Both the position numbers and the translations under genes were made by a program. From UBA4744 sp963723165 (GTDB lineage Bacteria > Actinomycetota > Acidimicrobiia > Spongiisociales > UBA4744): 64,000 nt of DNA. Within the stretch, counting starts at the first letter, position 1, and the number at the start of each line of letters is the position of its first letter. The stretch lies in contig CAVRPP010000007.1 in NCBI GenBank assembly GCA_963723165.1, forward strand, positions 173,882 through 237,881, read 5' to 3'. Shown here in pieces: positions 1-8,167 of the stretch. The notes beneath the pieces are model-generated. The model worked only from the letters and a program-made list of their open reading frames with translations. It was not told where the DNA came from and did no database searches.

Positions 1-2
1 CA

Positions 3-521
3 CCCTGGTTGGTCGAGTCGGCTCTCGAGCGAGGAATCAGGCACCGGCTGTGCACCCTTGATGAAGTGTCCAGATTTGTGGCGCGGGTTGGGCGGCGCGG
101 TCGCAGGGGAGTCGGGACGATCCGGCCCCTCATCGAACATCGAGCACGGTGGGACGGCGCAACCGAGAGTGAACTCGAAGATCTGTTCAGGCGGGCGTGG
201 AGCTTGCCCGGACGACCCGAGCCCATCGCCCAGCACCGCATTGAGGATGTCGACGGGTCCTTTGTTTGCCGGGCGGACTTTGCCTTTCCCGAGGCCCTCC
301 TCAGGATCGAGCTCGATTCCGAGGCCTTCCACATGGACCGTCCTACGTTCCGTAAGGATCGATCGGTGCAAAACCGCACCGAATTACTCGGGTGGCGGAC
401 CCTGCGTTACACGTGGTGGGATCTCACCACCCGTCCGGGTGAGGTGGTCAGAGAGGTCGGGGTGGCTCTCGGTGTAGACCCGTTCTGGCGTCGATCCTCG
501 TCACCAGAAGTCGGATATTGA
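3..521 (+). CDS. DUF559 / AbiEi-like protein, 5' end outside the window
   Basis: The frame is open to the left edge, so the true start is missing; the first internal start codon is a TTG at 9. The last ~100 residues show the restriction-endonuclease-like fold pattern of DUF559 proteins (RADFAFP, then IELDSEAFH, then LLGWRTLRYTW). In actinobacteria this domain is commonly the C-terminal half of proteins annotated as AbiEi-like type IV antitoxins, whose N-terminal helix-turn-helix would lie outside the window. Whether it has nuclease or antitoxin activity is unknown. It converges on mgtE with only 20 bp between the stop codons. Confidence 0.6.
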   Translation, partial: PWLVESALERGIRHRLCTLDEVSRFVARVGRRGRRGVGTIRPLIEHRARWDGATESELEDLFRRAWSLPGRPEPIAQHRIEDVDGSFVCRADFAFPEALLRIELDSEAFHMDRPTFRKDRSVQNRTELLGWRTLRYTWWDLTTRPGEVVREVGVALGVDPFWRRSSSPEVGY

Positions 522-541
522 CGCCAGAACGGGGAGGAGGG

Positions 542-1993
542 CTAGAGCAGGGCGGCAGCGACCAGCAGGAAACCACCGAAGCCGACCAGGTCAGTGATCA
601 GGGTCAGGAAGATGCTGGACGCCTGGGCAGGGTCGGCTCCCAGTTTGCGAAGGACCAGGGGGATGCTGGCCCCGGCCAACCCAGCAACGGACACGTTTCC
701 GAATGCCGCCAGGGCAACAACCGCGCCGACCTCCACCGGCGGGGCCACCGACGAAAAAACCCCGGAGTCGATGAGAAACATCGCCAGCAATCCGGCGAGA
801 ATGCCCAGGGTCAGACCGTTGAGCATTCCGATGCTGAACTGCCGGCCGACCACCTGCAGTACCTGGCTACGCGGAACATCATCGGTGGCCAGGGAGCGGA
901 TGACGACGGCCAAACTCTGAAAGCCGCCGTTGCCGCCGAGCAGCGCGATGACGGGCATGAGGGCGGCCAGCACCGGTTCGTCGCTGATGACCCCGGTCTG
1001 GCGCTCGATAACAAAGGCGACCAGCAGGGCCATGATGAGGTTGAGGCTCAGCCAGGGGAGCCGCATCCGAACGGAGCCGAGAACGGGAGTGAAGATCGTC
1101 TCCCCGGCGCCGGCTCCTGTGGCCACGGCGAAGTCTTCGCTGGCTTCAGCCTGGATCGCTTCGATCAGTTCGTCGTTGGTGACCATGCCCAGCAGTCGTC
1201 CCCGGTCGTCAATCACCGGGATGCTGAACAGGTGGTAGCGCTGGGTCAGATCCGCAGCTTCTTCCCGGTCGGCCAAAGCACGGACGGCAACCGGATTAGA
1301 GATCATCGCCTCGTCCAGCCCTACCCCGGGCCGTTTGAAGACGAGATCGCGGAACGACAACACTCCCACCAGGGCATCGTCGTCGTCCACTATGTAGACG
1401 TACGAGAGGTCCTCGAGTTCCTCGTTCATCTGACGAACCCGTTCGATCGCCTCCCCGGCCGTCATCCCGACCGGCAGTTTGGCCACCTCGGTGGTCATGA
1501 GGCCGCCTGCCGAGTCGGGCGGATAGGCCAGCAAGCGGCGGACGTCTGCCTCCGCCGGGTCGTTCATCGCCTCGAAAATCTCTTCCCGGGCCTCAGGTTC
1601 GAGTGCTCCGACCAGGTCTGCAGCTTCGTCCGCCGGCATTCCTTCCAGGAAATCGGCGGCCGTTTCTGGATCGAGTTCCTCGAGGATGTCCGCGGCCAGG
1701 TCGTCCTGCATCTCCTCGAGGACGTCGGCCGCATTGTCCGGATGGAGGTCGGCGAGAAGGTCGGTGGCTGCGTCCTCGCCGAGTTCTTCGAGGATGTCGG
1801 CTGCGTCGTGTGGATCGGCCTCGGCGATGGCCGTCCACTCCTCAGCGTGGGTGTCCAGGTATTCCTCGACCTCGCGCGGCGCCAGTTGGGCGCGGCGCCG
1901 CAACAATTGGGCGACTTCGCGCGGTCTGCGGGGTCGCAGCTTCACGATGCTCGTGTCCTCGGCACGGGATACCTCCAACCCGCCGGAACGCAC
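542..1993 (-). CDS. mgtE: Magnesium transporter MgtE
   Basis: A 483-residue MgtE-type Mg2+ channel of the cytoplasmic membrane. Domains in order: an N-terminal superhelical MgtE_N domain of repeated acidic helices (ADILEELGED, ADVLEEMQDD, ADFLEGMPADEAADL; residues ~60-135), two CBS domains (~140-265; PPDSAGGLMTTE opens the first), then a C-terminal pore domain of about five membrane segments with the signature PVIALLGGNGGFQS. Acidic N and CBS domains sense cytoplasmic Mg2+ in this family. The frame opens with a GTG at 1993; a start some residues further in is possible. The greA stop codon is 68 bp upstream on the same strand. No M-box-like leader is visible in that short gap. Confidence 0.93.
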   Translation of the reverse strand: MRSGGLEVSRAEDTSIVKLRPRRPREVAQLLRRRAQLAPREVEEYLDTHAEEWTAIAEADPHDAADILEELGEDAATDLLADLHPDNAADVLEEMQDDLAADILEELDPETAADFLEGMPADEAADLVGALEPEAREEIFEAMNDPAEADVRRLLAYPPDSAGGLMTTEVAKLPVGMTAGEAIERVRQMNEELEDLSYVYIVDDDDALVGVLSFRDLVFKRPGVGLDEAMISNPVAVRALADREEAADLTQRYHLFSIPVIDDRGRLLGMVTNDELIEAIQAEASEDFAVATGAGAGETIFTPVLGSVRMRLPWLSLNLIMALLVAFVIERQTGVISDEPVLAALMPVIALLGGNGGFQSLAVVIRSLATDDVPRSQVLQVVGRQFSIGMLNGLTLGILAGLLAMFLIDSGVFSSVAPPVEVGAVVALAAFGNVSVAGLAGASIPLVLRKLGADPAQASSIFLTLITDLVGFGGFLLVAAALL

Positions 1994-2061
1994 CGGTGGG
2001 CGGAGTTCAGGGTAACGCCTGCGGGACGGCCACTAGGTGTATCCGCCCGGGCTGCGCGAGG

Positions 2062-2538
2062 TCAGCCTTCGAAGGGCCGGATGCCGGTCACGGTCATGGA
2101 GAACTTTCCACCCGGCGCCTCGTAGGAGACCTCGTCGTCGATGCGGGCCCCGAGCAACGCTTTGCCCAAAGGTCCACCAGGCGAAGCGAGCAGATACGCC
2201 GGGACCCGGTTCTCGGCCGGCGCAACAAAGTATTCCGACGTTTCGCCGTCGCTGTCGGTCACCGTAACGATGGAGCCGATTTCGACCTGTCCGGTATCGG
2301 CCACTTCACGGACCTCGGCGGTGTCAAGCAGATGGCGAATCTGCCTGATCCGGGCTTCCATCATGCCTTGCTCGTTCTTGGCAGCGTCGTAGTCTGCATT
2401 CTCGCGAATATCCCCGTGCGAACGGGCTTCGGCGATGCGTTCAGATATCTCGTGCCGGGCGTCACCCTGCAGATAGGAAAGCTCCTCCTGCAGTTTGTTG
2501 TGAGCAGCCGGCGTGAGCCAGGTGGTCTCGTCGGTCAT
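2062..2538 (-). CDS. greA: Transcription elongation factor GreA
   Basis: GreA rescues backtracked RNA polymerase by stimulating transcript cleavage through the secondary channel. The 158-residue product has the usual family length and layout: an N-terminal coiled coil (WLTPAAHNKL to ~residue 75, with the acidic tip GDIRENADYDAAKNEQ) and a C-terminal FKBP-like domain (GSIVTVTD...YFVAPAE...SPGGPLGKALLG). The ATG at 2538 is chosen because it gives the canonical MTDETTWLTP start; the frame runs further upstream but without homology. It lies back to back with the DMT exporter gene, the two starts being 20 bp apart. Confidence 0.95.
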   Translation of the reverse strand: MTDETTWLTPAAHNKLQEELSYLQGDARHEISERIAEARSHGDIRENADYDAAKNEQGMMEARIRQIRHLLDTAEVREVADTGQVEIGSIVTVTDSDGETSEYFVAPAENRVPAYLLASPGGPLGKALLGARIDDEVSYEAPGGKFSMTVTGIRPFEG

Positions 2539-2557
2539 GACCGGGCAGGATAGCTCC

Positions 2558-3460
2558 ATGCAGGAGAAAGGTAACCCTAAGTTCGGGTCGGCCGTCGGTC
2601 TGGCCCTTTTCGCCGCTCTGCTGTGGGGTGTGAGCGGGACGGTGGCGGCAGACGCGTTCAATGAGGTGGCGCCCGCCAGGGTCGCCCAGGTTCGGTCCCT
2701 GATCGCACTCGTCTTCCTCGTCCCCTACGCGTGGCGCCGGCGGCTCTTGCGAACGCACGGGGCGGGGAGAGAGTTGGTCGCCTTCGGGTTGATCCTGGCC
2801 ACCGTTCACGTCACGTACTACTGGGCATTGCAGCGATTGGGAGTAGGACCCGGGGTAACCGTTCAGTTCCTCGGACCGATCCTGGTCCTGGTGTGGATGG
2901 CTGTTGCTCAGAAGCGTCCGGTTCCCCGCCCCATGTGGCTGGCCGGGCTGGCGGCGCTGACCGGGACGGTGATGGTCACCCGGGCGTGGGATGTCGGCTC
3001 TCTTGACCTTCTCGGGTTGCTCGCAGGACTCGCTTCCGCCGTGACCTTCGGTGTCTACCTCTTGACCGGCGAGCATCTGACCAAACGACTATCCCCGGTG
3101 ACCTTGCTCACCTATGGCTTCCTCGTCGCGGCGGTGTTCTGGGCGATAGCCCAGCCCCTGTGGGACTTCCCAACGGATCTGTCCACCAGGGTGTGGATCG
3201 AATTGGTCTGGGTGGGGGTGGGCGGAACGATGATCCCGTTCCTCGCCACCATGGCCGCCCTGAAGCGGGCATCTGCCGGACTGGTGGGTGTAGTGGCCTC
3301 CATCGAACCGGTTGTGGCGGCTGTGTCCGCCTGGTTGTTTCTATCCCAATCGCTGCTGGCCGTTCAGATCGTCGGGGGTTTGTTCGTTGTCGCGGCCGTG
3401 GCGGCCGTTCAGCGCTGGGGTGTGGCCGAACTGGAGGTCCCCCTCGATTCGGTTCGGTGA
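2558..3460 (+). CDS. EamA-family (DMT) transporter
   Basis: A 300-residue, ten-helix membrane protein of the drug/metabolite transporter superfamily, made of two EamA halves: residues ~10-145 (ALLWGVSGTVAADAF; TYYWALQRLGVGPGVTVQFLGP) and ~155-290 (VYLLTGEHL; ALKRASAGLVGVVASIEPVVAAVSAWLFL). The second half ends with the E-P pair typical of exporters in the RhtA/YddG group. The substrate cannot be read from sequence; amino acids are the usual guess for this subgroup. The start at ATG 2558 gives full length and follows a GGCAGGA ribosome-binding site; an earlier start at 2513 would run into greA. Divergent from greA. Confidence 0.85.
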   Translation: MQEKGNPKFGSAVGLALFAALLWGVSGTVAADAFNEVAPARVAQVRSLIALVFLVPYAWRRRLLRTHGAGRELVAFGLILATVHVTYYWALQRLGVGPGVTVQFLGPILVLVWMAVAQKRPVPRPMWLAGLAALTGTVMVTRAWDVGSLDLLGLLAGLASAVTFGVYLLTGEHLTKRLSPVTLLTYGFLVAAVFWAIAQPLWDFPTDLSTRVWIELVWVGVGGTMIPFLATMAALKRASAGLVGVVASIEPVVAAVSAWLFLSQSLLAVQIVGGLFVVAAVAAVQRWGVAELEVPLDSVR

Positions 3461-3507
3461 CGGGCAGGTTCTGTTTGGCTTCCCCTCCACGCTGAGCGCC
3501 GAAACCC

Positions 3508-3840
3508 TCAGCCGGCCGTGACCTCTCCAAGAATTTTGCTCAGGACAGCGAGACGGTCGGGAACAGCCCGGTAGTACACCCAGCGTCCCCTCTTCTCCCG
3601 CTCGACGAGGCCGGCCTCGAAGAGCACCTTGAGGTGGTGGCTGACCGTCGGCTGCGATACCCCGATCGGTTCGACCAGATCGCAGGCGGCGCACGCTTCA
3701 CCCATGCTGGCGATAACGCTGAGCAGTCGCAGACGGGCAGGGTCGCCGAGCACCCGGAACCACTCAGCCAGTTGGGCGGCCTGGGGCCTGTCGAGGGGTT
3801 CCGTCGCCAGGGGTGCGCAGCATTCGACGATCGGTTCCAT
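3508..3840 (-). CDS. ArsR-family transcriptional regulator
   Basis: A winged helix-turn-helix repressor of about 110 residues. The body (LAEWFRVLGDPARLRLLSVI ... VSQPTVSHHLKVLFEAGLVE ... RRGRWVYYR wing) is textbook ArsR. It carries a CC pair near the start (VECCAPL) and a second cluster before the recognition helix (EACAACDL), so metal or metalloid sensing through cysteine thiolates is likely. Three in-frame starts exist (3870, 3858, 3840). The last is chosen because it gives the usual family length and leaves the palindrome at 3856-3877 upstream rather than inside the gene. The gene is divergent from selD and separated from it by under 100 bp. Confidence 0.85.
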   Translation of the reverse strand: MEPIVECCAPLATEPLDRPQAAQLAEWFRVLGDPARLRLLSVIASMGEACAACDLVEPIGVSQPTVSHHLKVLFEAGLVEREKRGRWVYYRAVPDRLAVLSKILGEVTAG

Positions 3841-3855
3841 CTTTCGATGATCCCA

Positions 3856-3877
3856 CATATTGATGCTCATCGCTATG
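3856..3877. promoter_or_regulatory. Imperfect palindrome between arsR-type gene and selD
   Basis: The 22-bp site reads cATAttGATGctCATCgcTATg; 16 of 22 positions pair about a centre between 3866 and 3867. Its position at the start of the divergent regulator gene suggests the operator through which the ArsR protein represses itself and possibly selD. The ATnnnATnnnATnnnAT-like look agrees with ArsR operators in general. Binding is inferred. Confidence 0.45.
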
Positions 3878-3937
3878 ACGACGGGCCGGTGATTGGAATG
3901 AATGTGGCAGACTGCCGATCGGAAAGGAGGTGGTGTC

Positions 3938-4981
3938 ATGGCGGAGAAACTGACTGAGTTCTCGCACGGCAGCGGCTGAGCATGCAAGCTCGGTCCTGAC
4001 GAGCTGGCGCAGGTCTTGCGCCCTTTGCACAACCATCCAACCACCCTCCACCCCGACCTGGTCGTAGGTTTGTCCTCCGGGGACGATGCCGGGGTCCTAC
4101 GGCTGCCCGACGGACGCCTGATGGTGCAGACGGTTGACTACTTCACGCCGGTGGTCGACGACCCTGGCGATTGGGGCCGGATCGCCGCGGCCAATGCACT
4201 GTCCGATGTCTACGCCATGGGAGGGACGCCATCAACCGCTCTGCAGCTGATCGGTTGGCCCCGCGGGACGCTGTCCTTTGATCTGCTCGGTGAGGTGATT
4301 CTCGGTGGAATCGGCAAACTCGAGGAAGCCGGCTGTCTGCTGATCGGTGGCCACTCGATCGATTCCCCCGAACCAACATACGGCTTTGCGGTCACCGGAT
4401 TTGTCGAACCGGATCATCTCACTACCAACGGGGGAGCCCGTACCGGCGACCGCCTCGTCCTCACCAAGCCGATCGGTACCGGGATCATTTCGACCGCCAT
4501 CAAGAACCACAAGGCCAATCCCGGGATGATCGTTGAAGCGATCAGCGTCATGGCAGAGCTCAATGCGGGGGCGGCCCGGGCAATGTCCGCCGTGGGTGTC
4601 AACGGGGCGACGGACGTGACGGGCTTCGGGCTGCTCGGCCACCTCGGAGAGATGGTGGCCGCCAGCGGAGTGGCCGCAATCATCCGGCACGCCGCCGTGC
4701 CGCTGATCGACGGCGTACGCGACCTGGCCCTGGCCGGTGTGGTCCCTGGAGGCACGGCACGGAACCTGGTTGCTGTGGAACGGTTTACCGATTTCGGGAA
4801 CCTCAACGCGGCCGATCAGCTGATCCTGGCCGACGCTCAGACCAGTGGCGGCCTCCTGATTTCGGTGGCCGCCGACCGGACCCGCGATCTGGTCGAAGCA
4901 CTGACCAGCGAGGGGACGAGAACCGCGGCCGTCGTTGGCGAGATTACCGGGGATCAACCCGGCACGATCGCCGTCCGCTAG
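3938..4981 (+). CDS. selD: Selenide, water dikinase (selenophosphate synthetase), itself a selenoprotein
   Basis: SelD makes selenophosphate, the selenium donor for selenocysteine and selenouridine. Read from ATG 3938 (strong GGAAAGGAGG site), the frame starts MAEKLTEFSHGSG, meets TGA at 3977-3979, and continues ACKLGPDELAQ without break to TAG 4979-4981. The TGA falls exactly where SelD enzymes have their catalytic Cys or Sec, followed by the conserved Lys (codon 17). The rest is intact: SSGDDAGV nucleotide loop, TVDYFTPVVDDP, the GGHSID motif, and TDVTGFGLLGHLGEM. Total 347 residues, the normal length. A plain six-frame translation truncates it to start at 4016. The Sec machinery genes (selA, selB, selC) are not in the window. 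The MFS gene follows 7 bp downstream. Confidence 0.93.
3977..4008 (+). promoter_or_regulatory. Bacterial SECIS candidate in selD
   Basis: Directly after the TGA, AGCTC (3987-3991) pairs with GAGCT (4001-4005), extended by a GC/GC step beyond one A-G mismatch, and closes a nine-base loop GGTCCTGAC. The loop begins 12 nt after the UGA. A GG-U at the loop start matches the bacterial SECIS pattern (E. coli fdhF loop GGUCU). This would recruit SelB; it is a reading of the sequence, not a fold calculation. Confidence 0.6.
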
Positions 4982-4988
4982 GGGACTG

Positions 4989-6188
4989 ATGGGACAGGAC
5001 ACCGGGCCGGGGTTTGGCAGGCAAACGTGGGCACTGACCGTCGCAATTGCATTCGTGATGACGGGAGTGAGCCTGGTGGCCCCGATCATTCCGCTCTACG
5101 CCCTCGAGTTCGGCGTGAGTTATACCGCCGCCGGTGCCTTGATCACCGGGTTCGCCCTTGCCCGGCTCATGTTCAGCCTTCTGGGCGGCGTGGCCGGTGA
5201 TCGGTATGGAGCCAGGCGAATCGCCGTCGGGGGCGCCCTCCTGCTGACCGTTTCGAGCGTGACTGCCGCCCTGGCCCCCTCATATGCGGCGCTCCTCGCT
5301 TCGCGCTTCGTCGAGGGGATGGGATCCGCAATTCTGGCAACGACCGCCGCACAGTATCTGGTTCAGACGACCCCGAAGCCGCGTTTGGGTCGCACCATGG
5401 CGCTGTATCAGACCGGCCTGCTGATCGGGGTTGCCATCGGTCCCTTCATCGGTGGTCGCCTGGCCGAACTAGGAGACTTCCGGACGCCCTTCTGGGCGTA
5501 CGCCGCCCTCGGGCTCGTGGTGGCCGTGCTGGTGACGGTGTTCATCACCGATCTGCCCCCGTCCGGCAAGACCGCGGGTGAGTCGTTCCGGGCAACCGGG
5601 GACATTCTCAAGATGCCCTCATTCCGGGTCATCCTCTTTGTGGCGTTCTCGCTCTTCATCATGCGAGGAGGTGCCCGGATCACCCTCATTCCGCTTTTCG
5701 GCAGTGAGGTCGTCGGCCTGACCCCTTCTCAGATTGGAGACGTGCTGTCTATCTCGGCCGTCACCAATCTGTTGATCGTCAATCCGGGTGGGCAACTCGT
5801 TGATCGCATCGGTCGCAAGCCGGTCGCCATCGTGGGTCTCGTCCTGGCCGGTGTGGCCACTGCCGCATACGGCTTTTTCGAGACGTATGGTTCACTGCTC
5901 GTCGTGTCGGGATTGTTCGGGCTCACCTCTGGACTGGCGTCGATCCCGCCCCCGACCATGGTCGGGGACCTGGCGCCGGCAGGAGCCGAAGGTTCGGCCG
6001 TCGGCTTGTACCGCACTTCGGGCGATTTGGGTTTCATCGTTGGGCCAATCGTCATGGGAGTCGTGGCCGACGCCGGAGCCTTCGCGACCGGGTTCATCAT
6101 CAGCGGCGTGTTGTTGGGCCTGGCCGCCCTGGCGCTGACCAGGATTCCCGAGACTCGCCACCGGTCCGGTACCGTGAAAACGACATGA
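4989..6188 (+). CDS. MFS transporter
   Basis: A 399-residue major facilitator with about twelve membrane helices. The loop 2-3 signature is present as GGVAGDRYGARRIAV (residues ~55-70), and the second-half counterpart as GGQLVDRIGRKPVAI (~265-280). A PxxGG-like motif (IGPFIGGRLAE) sits at the end of helix 5, typical of drug/H+ antiporter (DHA1) members. Start ATG 4989 is chosen over an upstream in-frame start inside selD. It probably shares a transcript with selD and overlaps the ferredoxin-like gene by four bases (ATGA). Substrate unknown. Confidence 0.85.
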   Translation: MGQDTGPGFGRQTWALTVAIAFVMTGVSLVAPIIPLYALEFGVSYTAAGALITGFALARLMFSLLGGVAGDRYGARRIAVGGALLLTVSSVTAALAPSYAALLASRFVEGMGSAILATTAAQYLVQTTPKPRLGRTMALYQTGLLIGVAIGPFIGGRLAELGDFRTPFWAYAALGLVVAVLVTVFITDLPPSGKTAGESFRATGDILKMPSFRVILFVAFSLFIMRGGARITLIPLFGSEVVGLTPSQIGDVLSISAVTNLLIVNPGGQLVDRIGRKPVAIVGLVLAGVATAAYGFFETYGSLLVVSGLFGLTSGLASIPPPTMVGDLAPAGAEGSAVGLYRTSGDLGFIVGPIVMGVVADAGAFATGFIISGVLLGLAALALTRIPETRHRSGTVKTT

Positions 6189-6616
6189 CCGACCGGGAAC
6201 GCCTCGAGAAGATCGCCGGCGCCCTTTCGATCGGCCGGGTGGAGCGTCATGTCTTCCTATGCGCCCAACAATCGACGCCGCGCTGCTCGACGGCGGCGGA
6301 AAGCGGAGAGGCCTGGACGTATTTGAAGAACCGGCTCAAAGAACTGGACCTCACCAGTCCTCCTCCTCACTGGCGCGGTGATTTCACGGTCGATCCGCCG
6401 ACGACGGCTCCGGGCGTTGGCAAGGTGTTGAGGAGCAAAGTGGACTGCTTCCGCGTCTGCGAACAAGGCCCCATTGCGGTCGTGTATCCCGATGGGGTGT
6501 GGTATCACTCGGTCGACGTCAACGTCATGGAGAGAATCATCCAGGAGCACCTCATCGGCGGATCGCCGGTCACCGAGTATGTGTTTGCCACCGGTCGGCT
6601 TGGACAGATGGATTGA
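6185..6616 (+). CDS. (2Fe-2S) ferredoxin domain protein, thioredoxin-like fold
   Basis: A 143-residue cytoplasmic protein. The pattern is that of thioredoxin-like [2Fe-2S] ferredoxins: a first strand ending in HVFLCAQQSTPRC, an insertion with TYLKNRLKELDL, then LRSKVDCFRVCEQGPIAVVYPDGVWYHSV. Four cysteines (two at residues ~25 and ~34, two in DCFRVC) would bind the cluster; the C-x8-C spacing of the first pair is slightly unusual. The final helix VNVMERIIQEHLIGG is also typical. Its start overlaps the stop of the MFS gene (ATGA), so the two are translationally coupled. Its redox partner is unknown. Confidence 0.8.
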   Translation: MTDRERLEKIAGALSIGRVERHVFLCAQQSTPRCSTAAESGEAWTYLKNRLKELDLTSPPPHWRGDFTVDPPTTAPGVGKVLRSKVDCFRVCEQGPIAVVYPDGVWYHSVDVNVMERIIQEHLIGGSPVTEYVFATGRLGQMD

Positions 6617-6626
6617 GGAGACCGTC

Positions 6627-7559
6627 ATGAACACATTTTGGAAATGGGCAGTGGGCGCAGCGGCCTTTTGGAGGCTGTTCGGGCCGGAACCCGGCCACCG
6701 ATATAGCACCAAGCAGGAGCACCCGCTGCGGGTGCCTGGACGCACAGTGTTCGTGGGCGACCGGGAATTCTTCCTCCGGGAAGCCGGGCCGATCGACGGT
6801 CCGCCTCTGGTCCTCATTCACGGTCTCGGCAACAACTCTTTGGAGAATTGGTACGAGTTGATCAAACGGCTCCAGCATCGGTACCGGCTGATTGCCGTCG
6901 ACATGCGCAATCACGGCAAGAGTGACAAACCGCGGGAACGTTTCGAAATCGGCCGGATGGCAGACGAGGTCGCCGCCATGATGGACGCGGTCGGTATCGA
7001 CCGGGCGGCGGTGGCCGGGTTCTCGATGGGGGGCATGATCGCCCAGGAATTGGCTCACCGCCACCCGCACCGGGTGTCACGGATGGTGCTGATGGGAACT
7101 ACCGCACACCACGCCCGCTTGCGTCGGGAAGTTGGCTGGCTCGGGTTCGTCTTCGGACGGGCTCTGGAGCGTTTGACCGGCAAGGCCCTTTCGCTCTTCA
7201 CCTACCGGTACATGATCCTGACGGGCGCCGTTCCGGCCCGGTACGACCGGTGGTACCGGGAGACAACTCTCGATCGGGACGCCGATCTCTACTACGCGGC
7301 TGCCTTCGCGGTCATCAGCTTCGATAGCCGCGATTGGGTCGGCCGCTTGGACGTACCGGCGCTGGTGATCATTTCGGTGAAAGATCAACTGGTCCCCGTC
7401 TCATGGCAATACGACCTGGCCGGGAGGTTGAAAGACGCCCAAGTTGTCGAACTGGTCGACGGCGGTCACGAGCATCCCTGGACACACGCCGACCGTATCG
7501 CCACGGCCATCGACAAGTTCGTCGGCGGACCGAACCTGCGGGTGGTCGAAGCGTCCTGA
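6627..7559 (+). CDS. Alpha/beta hydrolase
   Basis: A 310-residue alpha/beta-hydrolase-fold enzyme. Visible are the oxyanion segment LVLIHGLGNNS (residues ~55-65), the strand-loop VDMRNHGKSDKP, the nucleophile elbow GFSMGGMIAQEL (Ser ~125), the acid-bearing strand VIISVKDQLVP and the terminal His in DGGHEHPW. All three catalytic residues (Ser, Asp, His) are therefore present. The substrate is not predictable; close relatives are esterases or dehalogenase-like enzymes. ATG 6627 follows a GAGGAG ribosome-binding site. It is ten bases after the ferredoxin gene and likely cotranscribed. Confidence 0.87.
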   Translation: MNTFWKWAVGAAAFWRLFGPEPGHRYSTKQEHPLRVPGRTVFVGDREFFLREAGPIDGPPLVLIHGLGNNSLENWYELIKRLQHRYRLIAVDMRNHGKSDKPRERFEIGRMADEVAAMMDAVGIDRAAVAGFSMGGMIAQELAHRHPHRVSRMVLMGTTAHHARLRREVGWLGFVFGRALERLTGKALSLFTYRYMILTGAVPARYDRWYRETTLDRDADLYYAAAFAVISFDSRDWVGRLDVPALVIISVKDQLVPVSWQYDLAGRLKDAQVVELVDGGHEHPWTHADRIATAIDKFVGGPNLRVVEAS

Positions 7560-7591
7560 GTTGCCGGCTAGCGGCGTCCAGTCGGCCGACC

Positions 7592-7624
7592 GACTGACGA
7601 CTGATAACTGACAACTGATAACTG
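7592..7624. repeat. Short degenerate ACTGAYRACTG repeat
   Basis: About four head-to-tail copies of a near-heptamer (ACTGACG, ACTGATA, ACTGACA, ACTGATA) in the gap before the thioesterase gene. The same motif family recurs at 38301-38345, 30 kb away. No coding or hairpin explanation is seen. Confidence 0.6.
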
Positions 7625-7656
7625 GAACTTCGAACCAACCCTGCCATCATGGACCC

Positions 7657-8136
7657 ATGACCGCTCCGCCGGCGATCCAGGAAACGTACCCGGAGGACGT
7701 GGCGCACTGCTACGGGTGTGGCCGCCTGAACGAACACGGCTATCAGATCAAAACCCGGGCACACGGGGAAGGGACCATAACCGGGTTCGTCCCGGAGAGT
7801 TTTCACACAGCCATACCCGGGTACATCTACGGGGGGCTGATCGCGAGTCTCATCGACTGCCATTCCACGGGGTCGGCCGCAATCTTCTCGATGCAGGACG
7901 CGGGCCTAGAGATCGGTAGCGAACCATCTCCTCGCTTCCTGACCGCCCACCTCGAGGTCGACTACCTCGAACCGACGCCCTTGGCTCGGGTCACGCTGAT
8001 CGGCAAAGCGATCGAAGTGAAAGATCGCAAGATCACCGTCGTAACCGAATTCGTCGTCGACGGCGAGGTGACGGCCCGCGGGTACGCGGTCTTGGTCAAG
8101 ATGCCAGAAGGGATGATCGAGGCCATGTCCGATTAG
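7657..8136 (+). CDS. PaaI-family hotdog-fold thioesterase
   Basis: A 159-residue acyl-CoA thioesterase-like protein. The N-terminal DVAHCYGCGRLNEHGYQIK is the usual cysteine-bearing opening of this subgroup. The hotdog core follows, with a helix-opening glycine run (GYIYGGLIASLIDCHSTGSA) and the strand pair LTAHLEVDYLEPTPL ... VTLIGKAIEVKDRKITV. Enzymes of this type hydrolyse small or aromatic acyl-CoA thioesters; the precise substrate is open. The start at ATG 7657 is the only one giving the CYGCG motif at the usual distance from the N-terminus. Confidence 0.85.
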   Translation: MTAPPAIQETYPEDVAHCYGCGRLNEHGYQIKTRAHGEGTITGFVPESFHTAIPGYIYGGLIASLIDCHSTGSAAIFSMQDAGLEIGSEPSPRFLTAHLEVDYLEPTPLARVTLIGKAIEVKDRKITVVTEFVVDGEVTARGYAVLVKMPEGMIEAMSD

Positions 8137-8167
8137 TCGGCGGTGAACGGTCGGCTACCGTCAGGGT

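Noticed and set aside
518..2125. 535-codon plus-strand ORF over mgtE
   Set aside because: Long open antisense frame caused by high GC; composition is Gln/His/Gly-rich and unlike any family, while the minus strand encodes an intact MgtE.
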